NCBI RefSeq assembly: GCF_003185915.1
Contig: NZ_QHLZ01000001.1
Span: 496,001-560,000, forward strand
From: Arthrobacter psychrochitiniphilus
GTDB taxonomy: Bacteria > Actinomycetota > Actinomycetes > Actinomycetales > Micrococcaceae
DNA length: 64,000 bases
Direction: 5' to 3'
The notes under the pieces are model-generated. The model searched no databases. It was given only the letters and a program-made list of their open reading frames with translations, and had not been told where the DNA came from. The stretch's first letter is position 1; each line of letters opens with the position of its first letter. The position numbers and the translations under genes were made by a program. Below, in pieces: positions 27,204 through 33,927 of the stretch.

Positions 27204-28412
27204 CTAAGCGGCGGTTGGCTCGCGCAGGGTCCGCAGGGCCGCGGCACACAGTACCCGGATGCCTACTGAGAGCGCCCGTTCATCAACAATGTAATCGCCC
27301 CGGTGCAGATCGTATTCCTCTCCGCCCGGAACGTGCGTGCCCAACCGCATGAGTGAGCCTGGAATGCCTTGCAGGAACCAGGCAAAATCCTCGCCGCCCA
27401 TGGACTGCGGTGCCAGCACCACTGAATCATCCCCCAGTTCAGCGCGGGCAGAAGCTTCAATCAGCGCCGTCTCATGCTCTGAGTTCACCACAGGAGGGAC
27501 GCCGCGCGTGTGCTCCAGATGAACGTCCACCCCGAAGGGTGCAGCACTCTGCTGGACCACCTCATCGAGTAGCTCACCTGCCGCATGCCACGCCTCACGG
27601 TCCAGACAGCGCATGGTGCCGCTCATGACACCGTGCACAGGAATGGCATTCGGAGCCGAACCAGCGTGGATCTGACCCCACACCACCGAGACACCGCTGC
27701 GCACATCCACCCGCCGGGACAGCACAGCCGGGACACTGATGGCAATCTGCGCTAGGGCGAACACCAGGTCCTCGGTCAGGTGCGGGCGCGAGGTATGGCC
27801 ACCGCGGCCAGTGAGCTCAATCTTGATGGTGTCCGAGGCACTGGTGATGGGCCCAATCCGGGTGCCAATCTTACCCACCTCAATACGGGGGTCACAGTGC
27901 AACGCCATGATGCGGGGAACGCCGTCCAGGGCACCCTGATCTATGCAGGACAACGCCCCTCCGGGCATGGTTTCCTCGGCAGGCTGGAAAACAATCCTGA
28001 CCCGGCCACCGAGTGGGCTGTGCTCATGCATCCGTGCCAACACCAAGGCGATGCCGAGCATGGCGGCGGTGTGGAAGTCATGGCCGCAGCCGTGAGTCAC
28101 CCCGTGGTTGCGGGAGGCGAAGGGCAGACCCGTTTCCTCAACGATGGGCAGTGCGTCAATATCGCCGCGCAACGCCGTGGCAATGGGTCCTTCCCCAATG
28201 TCCACAATGACCCCGGTACCGTCGAGGCGGCGGGGCGCCAACCCGGCGGACACAAGGTGTTCGAAAATTTTCTCCGTAGTGCGGAATTCTTGAAAGGATA
28301 GCTCCGGGTGGGCGTGGAGGTCCCGGCGAAACTCTAGGACTTCGGCCAGCACAGGTTCCAGCCACGGGCCTACTAATTCAGTTGCATCTGTTTCCAACGA
28401 GTAATTGCGCAC
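27204..28412 (-). CDS. M20 family metallopeptidase / amidohydrolase
   Basis: The 402-residue protein belongs to the M20D group (hippuricase, N-acyl-amino-acid amidohydrolase, IAA-amino-acid hydrolase). It shows RRDLHAHPELSFQE near 29-42, RGDIDALPI near 82-90, the metal motif THGCGHDFHTA near 107-117, and PAEE near 145-148, the catalytic glutamate pair. A GRGGHTSRPH segment marks the dimerisation domain. It should remove acyl groups from amino acids or similar amides; the natural substrate is unknown. The start is a GTG with no clear ribosome site. It stands alone. Confidence 0.9.
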   Translation of the reverse strand: MRNYSLETDATELVGPWLEPVLAEVLEFRRDLHAHPELSFQEFRTTEKIFEHLVSAGLAPRRLDGTGVIVDIGEGPIATALRGDIDALPIVEETGLPFASRNHGVTHGCGHDFHTAAMLGIALVLARMHEHSPLGGRVRIVFQPAEETMPGGALSCIDQGALDGVPRIMALHCDPRIEVGKIGTRIGPITSASDTIKIELTGRGGHTSRPHLTEDLVFALAQIAISVPAVLSRRVDVRSGVSVVWGQIHAGSAPNAIPVHGVMSGTMRCLDREAWHAAGELLDEVVQQSAAPFGVDVHLEHTRGVPPVVNSEHETALIEASARAELGDDSVVLAPQSMGGEDFAWFLQGIPGSLMRLGTHVPGGEEYDLHRGDYIVDERALSVGIRVLCAAALRTLREPTAA

Positions 28413-28480
28413 ATATCAAACTCTAACCACGTCAGAGCCGGGGAACCCCATTGACTTCGCCGCATTACTCCGAGCTTGAA

Positions 28481-28697
28481 GATCGGGAGCTCGTGGATGG
28501 GCCCACGCGCCTGAGGGCCCCGTTTTTTGGTCGCCTGCGACCAAAAGATCGGGAGCCCGTGGATGGGCCCACGCGCCCGAGGGCCCCGATTTTTACGCTC
28601 GCCTACGAGCAAAAAGTCGAGAGCCCGTGGATGGGCCCACGCGCCCGAGGGCCCCGTTTTTTGGTCGCCCGCGACCAAAAAAACGGGAGGGCGTGGG
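28481..28697. repeat. three tandem 66-69-bp units, each with a hairpin flanked by T and A runs
   Basis: Units start at 28481, 28547 and 28616, with a partial fourth at about 28684. Each has ATGGGCCCACGCGCC, GAGGGCCCCG, a T run, a short hairpin and an A run. The hairpins are GGTCGC-CT-GCGACC (28530-28543), GCTCGC-CT-ACGAGC (28598-28611) and GGTCGC-CC-GCGACC (28664-28677). In unit 2 the second base pair is swapped from G-C to C-G, which keeps the stem. The array lies between manC and the M20 gene and may act as a multiple bidirectional terminator. Confidence 0.9.
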
Positions 28698-28699
28698 GA

Positions 28700-29857
28700 C
28701 TACAGGACGTCGGTATCTCCGCGGGCCTTGAGCCCGTCAACAGCCTTTTTTACCAGTTGCGAATGCGCCCTGGTAGTGACCAATAGTGCGTCCGGGGTAT
28801 CCACAACCACCACGTCCTGGATACCGATCAGGGCAATAACACGCTTGGTATCGGTCACCACAATCCCTGTGCTGTCCTCCGTGAAAACTCGTCCGCCTTC
28901 GCCAATGACCTTGACGTTTTTATCTTCTTTAGCGCTGCTCAGGCGTGCGATCGCAGCAAAATCTCCTACGTCATCCCAGCTAAAATCACCAGGAATCACG
29001 GCCACGTCACCGGCGTCAGCAGCAGGCTCGGCCACCGCATAGTCAATAGCGATCTTGGGCAGCGTGGGCCAAACGCGGTTCTTCACGGCAATCCGGTCCG
29101 GGGTGTCCCACGCGGCCGCGATTTCCATCAGGCCTTCATAGAGGCCAGGCTCGTTGGCTTTGAGGTGGCGGAGCATCAGCTCAACCGGCGCCACAAACAT
29201 GCCTGCGTTCCAGTTGTAGTCACCGCTGGCAAGGTACTCCTCGGCGATTTCCTGGCTCGGCTTTTCCACGAACTTGACCACGGTGTGCGCGCTAGGGGCA
29301 CCCTCAACAATCAAGGGCTCGCCCGTGCGAATGTACCCGAACCCTGTGGAGGCATGGGTCGGTTTAATGCCGATGGTCACAATCTTGCCCGTAGCTGCGG
29401 TGTAGATAGCTTCACGCACGGCAGCCTGGAATTTTTCCACGGGGCTAATGACCTGGTCCGCGGCAAAGGAACCCATGATGGTTGTGGGGTCGCGCATGTA
29501 CAAGATTGCCGCTGCCAACCCGATGGCAGCTCCTGAATCCTTGGGCTCTGTTTCCAACACCAAATTCTTGTCCAAAATTTCCGGGAGCTGGCGGCAGACC
29601 GCTTCACGGTGCGCATCTCCGGTCACCAGCAGCACCCTTTCACCACTCAATGGCTCTAAGCGGTCAAAGGTGGCGCGGATCAAGGTACTGCCACTGCCCG
29701 TCAGGTCATGGAGAAATTTCGGTGCTGCCGCCCGGGACAACGGCCAGAGCCTGGTACCAACTCCGCCAGCGGGAATCACGGCGTAAAACCGATCTAAGGG
29801 GTCGGTCGAGGCCGGTGTGGGGTCAACCAAATTTTGCGTATTCATCATGACCACCAT
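28700..29857 (-). CDS. mannose-1-phosphate guanylyltransferase
   Basis: The enzyme makes GDP-mannose from mannose-1-phosphate and GTP, feeding mannosylated glycolipids and polysaccharides. The 385-residue protein has the nucleotidyltransferase signature VIPAGGVGTRLWPLSR near 27-42 and a later FVEKP motif (near 195-199), both family markers, and the C-terminal left-handed helix region. It lacks the phosphomannose isomerase domain found in long ManC proteins. Several in-frame ATG codons stand close together at the start (29857, 29848, 29845), and I cannot choose between them. Confidence 0.92.
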   Translation of the reverse strand: MVVMMNTQNLVDPTPASTDPLDRFYAVIPAGGVGTRLWPLSRAAAPKFLHDLTGSGSTLIRATFDRLEPLSGERVLLVTGDAHREAVCRQLPEILDKNLVLETEPKDSGAAIGLAAAILYMRDPTTIMGSFAADQVISPVEKFQAAVREAIYTAATGKIVTIGIKPTHASTGFGYIRTGEPLIVEGAPSAHTVVKFVEKPSQEIAEEYLASGDYNWNAGMFVAPVELMLRHLKANEPGLYEGLMEIAAAWDTPDRIAVKNRVWPTLPKIAIDYAVAEPAADAGDVAVIPGDFSWDDVGDFAAIARLSSAKEDKNVKVIGEGGRVFTEDSTGIVVTDTKRVIALIGIQDVVVVDTPDALLVTTRAHSQLVKKAVDGLKARGDTDVL

Positions 29858-30255
29858 AATCGATGCGTTTCAAATAGAGCCTTCTGACGCCGTGCAAACA
29901 CACCGGCGAGGGCGAAAGACCCACCCACGGTAGTAGAAGACGGTAATGCCGGTTGTGCCGGGCAGCAGCACAAGCGGAGAGCGGGCTGCTGTAGCCGGGC
30001 ACACCGCATCCGTAGCTGACAGTGGTAGCCGGAGGCAAATAAAGGCAATTAAAGTAGGTACGAGGCCTGCCTTCTTCACCCAATTCTCCCAAATTGCAAC
30101 GCCGTTGTGATTTGATGCATAGAGCAAGGAGTACCTAAGTTGAATATGCTGTTAGCTAAGCCTAAATTTAGGCTCAAGTATGAGTGCTCACGCCGTGTGC
30201 GTTTCCCCGCGTGGAACCACGCCAGCGCAACGGTGACGCAGGGAAGGTTTATTCA
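29858..30255. promoter_or_regulatory. 398-bp divergent region between manC and sdhC
   Basis: This gap must contain the promoters for manC (minus) and sdhCDAB (plus). No ORF in it looks real. Its right half carries the iron-box-like sequence at 30152-30170. A TTGCAA (30094) and CATAGA (30118) pair at 18-bp spacing is a possible sdh promoter. Confidence 0.5.
30152..30170. promoter_or_regulatory. DtxR/IdeR-like iron box upstream of sdhC
   Basis: TTAGCTAAGCCTAAATTTA matches the 19-bp DtxR/IdeR consensus TWAGGTWAGSCTWACCTWA at 16 positions. It overlaps a perfect 16-bp palindrome, AGCCTAAATTTAGGCT, at 30159-30174. It lies about 85-105 bp before the sdhC start. Confidence 0.5.
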
Positions 30256-30648
30256 GTGCCGACAAAACCAGCTGGCACTCTGTACCGCGGCCGAGAAGGC
30301 ATGTGGTCATGGGTGGGACACCGTATTACCGGTGTAGTGATTTTTATTTTCTTGTTGGTGCACGTTCTCGACACCTCTTTGGTGAGGGTTTCCCCTGAGG
30401 CGTACACCGCAGTCATTGGGGCGTATAAAAACCCCATTATGGGTTTGGGTGAAGCGGCTCTTGTCGCAGCAATTGTGTTCCACGCCTTCAACGGCCTGCG
30501 CATTATTGCCATCGATTTTTGGAAAAAGGGACCCAAGTACCAGCGTCAGATGCTCTGGGGCGTACTCGCTCTGTGGGCTGTGACGATGATTCCGTTCCTG
30601 ATCCGTCACCTCACCATTGTCTTCTCCAATTTCTTCGGAGGGAACTAA
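30256..30648 (+). CDS. sdhC: succinate dehydrogenase cytochrome b556 subunit
   Basis: SdhC is one of two membrane subunits that anchor succinate dehydrogenase (complex II) and bind heme b and quinone. The GTG at 30256 follows GGGAAGG and yields 130 residues; a longer frame from 30184 has no supporting site. Three membrane helices are visible, with LLVHVLDT in the first and FHAFNGLRII in the second, the latter matching the SdhC signature with its heme-ligand histidine. The N-terminus PAGTLYRGREGMWSWVGHRITG is typical of actinobacterial SdhC. It is the first gene of sdhCDAB. Confidence 0.93.
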   Translation: MPTKPAGTLYRGREGMWSWVGHRITGVVIFIFLLVHVLDTSLVRVSPEAYTAVIGAYKNPIMGLGEAALVAAIVFHAFNGLRIIAIDFWKKGPKYQRQMLWGVLALWAVTMIPFLIRHLTIVFSNFFGGN

Positions 30649-30649
30649 A

Positions 30650-31117
30650 TTGAGTACAAACTCCATCGCGTCCCCGCGCTCCAACAGCGCGCAGTCGCCC
30701 AAGTACAAGCGCAACAAGGCATCGCATTCGAGCTTTGAAATGTTCGCTTGGCTGTTCATGCGCCTCTCCGGTGTGGTCCTGATCGTTCTGATCTTCGGTC
30801 ATCTCTTCGTCAACCTCATGTTGGGCGAAGGCATTCATGCGATCGACTTCGGGTTTGTTGCCGGCAAGTGGTCCGATCCGTTCTGGCAGATCTGGGACCT
30901 GGCCATGCTGTGGCTTGCCATGCTGCACGGCACCAACGGTGTGCGCACCATCATCAACGATTACGCTGAGCGCAATGGCACCCGGATGACTCTCAAGACG
31001 ATCCTGTATGTGGCTAGCGCCGTCATCATCGTCTTGGGCACCCTGGTCATCTTCACTTTTGATCCCTGCCCTCCCGGCGCGGTCATCGACCTCCCGTCCT
31101 TCTGCCCCGTTCCTTAA
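30650..31117 (+). CDS. sdhD: succinate dehydrogenase hydrophobic membrane anchor subunit
   Basis: SdhD is the second membrane anchor of complex II. The TTG at 30650 is preferred: it follows GGAGGGAAC at 6 nt and starts one base after the sdhC stop; the ATG at 30617 would lie inside sdhC. The 155-residue protein has three membrane helices, with FGHLFVNLML in the first and MLHGTNGVRTIINDY in the second, where the histidine is the expected heme or quinone ligand. The N-terminal 30 residues are polar and basic. Confidence 0.92.
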   Translation: MSTNSIASPRSNSAQSPKYKRNKASHSSFEMFAWLFMRLSGVVLIVLIFGHLFVNLMLGEGIHAIDFGFVAGKWSDPFWQIWDLAMLWLAMLHGTNGVRTIINDYAERNGTRMTLKTILYVASAVIIVLGTLVIFTFDPCPPGAVIDLPSFCPVP

Positions 31118-31197
31118 TTTTAGGAACGTCCCCTTCCCGGGGTGGCAAGAAGTGAACACCAGTTTTTAGTGCAGTACAGAGAGAAAGAGCATCCAGT

Positions 31198-32997
31198 ATG
31201 CAGGTCCACAAATACGACGTTGTAATCGTCGGGGCCGGTGGCGCAGGAATGCGTGCCGCCATTGAATCCGGACAGCGCGCCCACACCGCCGTCCTGACCA
31301 AGCTCTACCCCACTCGCTCCCACACAGGTGCGGCCCAGGGCGGCATGTGTGCAGCACTTGCCAACGTGGAAGAGGACAACTGGGAGTGGCACACCTTTGA
31401 CACCGTCAAGGGTGGGGACTACCTGGTAGACCAGGACGCTGCGGAGGTCATGGCCAAGGAAGCCATTGACGCCGTGATCGACCTGGAAAAGATGGGTCTG
31501 CCGTTCAACCGCACACCCGAAGGCCGCATTGACCAGCGCCGGTTCGGCGGTCACACTCGCGACCACGGCAAGGCTCCTGTCCGCCGTTCCTGCTACGCAG
31601 CAGACCGCACCGGTCACATGATCTTGCAGACCCTGTACCAAAACTGTGTCAAGCACAACGTTGAGTTCTACAATGAGTACTACGTTTTGGATCTGTTGAC
31701 GGTTGATGAGGAAGCCACCCGCGAGGACGGCACCGTCTACCTGCAGAAGAAGATTGCCGGCGTGGTCTCCTATGACCTTGCCACAGGCGAATTGCACATC
31801 TTCCAGGCCAAGTCCGTGATTCTGGCCACCGGCGGCGCAGGCAAGGTCTTCAAGACCACCTCCAACGCCCACACCCTGACCGGCGACGGCATGGGCATCG
31901 CGTTCCGCAAGGGCATCCCGCTGGAGGACATGGAGTTCTTCCAGTTCCATCCGACAGGCCTTGCCGGTTTGGGCATCCTGCTCTCCGAAGCCGCCCGCGG
32001 CGAGGGCGCAATCTTGCGCAACTCCGAGGGTGAGCGCTTCATGGAGCGTTACGCCCCCACCATCAAGGACCTGGCCCCGCGTGACATAGTTGCCCGGTCC
32101 ATGGCCAACGAAGTTCGTGAAGGCCGCGGTTGTGGCCCGAACAAGGACTACGTTCTCCTTGATTTGACCCACCTGGAACCGGCTCACATCGACGCCAAGC
32201 TCCCGGACATCACCGAGTTCGCCCGCACCTACCTGGGTGTGGAACCGTACACGGAGCCTGTTCCCGTGTTCCCCACGGCCCACTACGCCATGGGCGGTGT
32301 TCCTACGAACATCACCACCGAGGTTCTGCAGGACAACGACACCATCATCCCCGGCTTGTACGCAGCCGGTGAAGTGGCCTGCGTTTCGGTCCACGGCTCC
32401 AACCGTTTGGGCACCAACTCGCTGCTGGACATCAACGTCTTCGGCAAGCGCGCAGGTGTAGCTGCTGCCGAATACGCCAAGGGTGCCGATTGGGTTGAGC
32501 TGCCGCAGAACCCGGAAGCTGACACCCGCGCATTGCTGGACCACATACGGACCTCCGACGGCGGCGAAAAGGTAGCTGCGATCCGCAAGGAACTGCAGGA
32601 CACCATGGACGCCAACATGCAGGTGTTCCGCACCGCCGATTCGCTGAATCAGGTTCTTGGCGATATTGCCGGCTTCGAAGAACGTTATTCCCGCATCACC
32701 GTCCAGGACAAGGGCAAGCGCTTCAACCTTGACTTACTTGAGGCTGTTGAGCTGGGCTTCTTGCTGGAACTGGCCAAGGTCATGACGGTTGCTGCCCTGC
32801 ACCGTCAAGAGTCACGCGGCGGTCACTACCGCGAGGACTTCCCGGACCGTGATGATGAGAATTTCATGAAGCACTCCATGGCTTATCTTGATTCCGGTGT
32901 CACGGCAGATAGCTCCAAGGAGCACATTGCTGGTATCCGTTTGGAGACCAAGCCTGTTGTTGTTACCCGTTACCAGCCCATGGTGAGGAAGTACTAA
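31198..32997 (+). CDS. sdhA: succinate dehydrogenase flavoprotein subunit
   Basis: SdhA oxidises succinate to fumarate and reduces its covalent FAD. The 599-residue protein has the dinucleotide loop VVIVGAGGAGMRAA (8-21), RSHTGAAQGGM (40-50) with His42 in the place of the covalent FAD histidine, and the substrate-site block FGGHTRDHGKAPVRRSCYAA. PTAHYAMGGVPTN and the basic C-terminus ending RYQPMVRKY are also as expected. It follows sdhD by 80 bp and overlaps the sdhB start by 1 bp. Confidence 0.97.
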   Translation: MQVHKYDVVIVGAGGAGMRAAIESGQRAHTAVLTKLYPTRSHTGAAQGGMCAALANVEEDNWEWHTFDTVKGGDYLVDQDAAEVMAKEAIDAVIDLEKMGLPFNRTPEGRIDQRRFGGHTRDHGKAPVRRSCYAADRTGHMILQTLYQNCVKHNVEFYNEYYVLDLLTVDEEATREDGTVYLQKKIAGVVSYDLATGELHIFQAKSVILATGGAGKVFKTTSNAHTLTGDGMGIAFRKGIPLEDMEFFQFHPTGLAGLGILLSEAARGEGAILRNSEGERFMERYAPTIKDLAPRDIVARSMANEVREGRGCGPNKDYVLLDLTHLEPAHIDAKLPDITEFARTYLGVEPYTEPVPVFPTAHYAMGGVPTNITTEVLQDNDTIIPGLYAAGEVACVSVHGSNRLGTNSLLDINVFGKRAGVAAAEYAKGADWVELPQNPEADTRALLDHIRTSDGGEKVAAIRKELQDTMDANMQVFRTADSLNQVLGDIAGFEERYSRITVQDKGKRFNLDLLEAVELGFLLELAKVMTVAALHRQESRGGHYREDFPDRDDENFMKHSMAYLDSGVTADSSKEHIAGIRLETKPVVVTRYQPMVRKY

Positions 32998-33788
32998 TGA
33001 GCGCCGTAGAAGCTGAATTGCCGGAGCCGGCATCAAAGATTGAACTGCCTGTCCACCTCGGTGGCGGCGGAGAAATCCCAACTTTTGACGTCACCTTGCG
33101 TGTGCGTCGCTACGACCCCGAATTTTCGGAAGAGTCAAAGTGGGAAGACTTCACCATGACCATGTACGGCACCGACCGTGTGTTGGATGCCCTGCACAAG
33201 GTCAAGTGGGAGCAGGACGGCTCTCTGTCCTTCCGCCGTTCCTGTGCGCACGGCGTGTGCGGTTCCGATGCCATGCGCATCAACGGCCGTAACCGTCTGG
33301 CCTGCAAGACCCTGCTGAAAGACCTGGACACGTCCAAGCCCATCACGGTTGAGCCCATCAAGGGCCTGCCCGTTGAGAAGGACTTGATTGTGGATATGGA
33401 ACCATTTTTCCAGTCCTTCCGTGAGGTCATGCCCTTCCTGGTCAACCGCGACCACGCCCCCACCAAGGAACGTCTGCAGTCCGCTGAGGAACGCGCGCGT
33501 TTTGACGACACCACCAAGTGCATCCTGTGCGCCGCGTGCACGTCTTCTTGCCCCGTCTTCTGGACCGATGGCCAGTACTTCGGCCCGGCAGCCATTGTGA
33601 ACGCGCACCGCTTCATCTTTGACTCCCGTGACGACGCAGGAGATATGCGTCTGGAGATCCTCAATGACAAGGAAGGTGTGTGGCGTTGCCGCACCACCTT
33701 CAACTGCACCGAAGCATGCCCGCGCGGTATCCAGGTCACCCAGGCCATTGCCGAGGTCAAGCAGGCCATCCTGGCCCGCCAGATCTAG
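32997..33788 (+). CDS. sdhB: succinate dehydrogenase iron-sulfur subunit
   Basis: SdhB carries electrons from FAD to quinone. The 263-residue protein shows ligands for all three clusters: the [2Fe-2S] site Cys83, Cys88, Asp91 and Cys103 in RSCAHGVCGSDAM...LAC (Asp as fourth-position residue, as in E. coli); then CILCAACTSSCP (Cys175, 178, 181, 185); then Cys231, Cys237 and Cys241 in CTEACPRGI. The first 20 residues are a non-conserved extension. It ends the sdhCDAB operon and is followed by a terminator. Confidence 0.97.
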   Translation: MSAVEAELPEPASKIELPVHLGGGGEIPTFDVTLRVRRYDPEFSEESKWEDFTMTMYGTDRVLDALHKVKWEQDGSLSFRRSCAHGVCGSDAMRINGRNRLACKTLLKDLDTSKPITVEPIKGLPVEKDLIVDMEPFFQSFREVMPFLVNRDHAPTKERLQSAEERARFDDTTKCILCAACTSSCPVFWTDGQYFGPAAIVNAHRFIFDSRDDAGDMRLEILNDKEGVWRCRTTFNCTEACPRGIQVTQAIAEVKQAILARQI

Positions 33789-33803
33789 TAGTTGCCGAAC
33801 TAC

Positions 33804-33836
33804 AAAGCGCCGCTCCCCTTGTGGGGGCGGCGCTTT
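33804..33836 (+). terminator. terminator of the sdh operon
   Basis: A GC-rich hairpin with a small bulge (AAAGCGCCG paired with CGGCGCTTT plus a CCCC/GGGG inner stem) lies 16 bp past sdhB and ends in a TTTT run. Confidence 0.85.
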
Positions 33837-33870
33837 TGTGTTTCCTGTACTTCTTACCCCCATTTCCCAC

Positions 33871-33927
33871 AGTACGACGCCGGGAGGTGGGCTCACGCTG
33901 GCAAAGGTGAGCCCGCGCCGTCGTACT
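33871..33927. repeat. large inverted repeat overlapping the 3' end of the LuxR-ATPase gene
   Basis: Two arm pairs match: AGTACGACG (33871-33879) with CGTCGTACT (33919-33927), and GGGCTCAC (33889-33896) with GTGAGCCC (33907-33914). It covers the last codons of the regulator gene. AGTACGACGCCGGGAGG is shared with the terminator at 57623-57682. Confidence 0.8.

Noticed and set aside
28373..28678. 101-codon minus-strand ORF across the tandem repeat, with repeated GPIHGLPIF-type peptides
   Set aside because: The repeat, not coding selection, creates it. The hairpins show structure-preserving changes, and the ORF overlaps the start of the M20 gene.
31120..32544. 474-codon minus-strand ORF opposite sdhA
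   Set aside because: sdhA is unmistakable, and the opposite frame is a long shadow usual in GC-rich genes.
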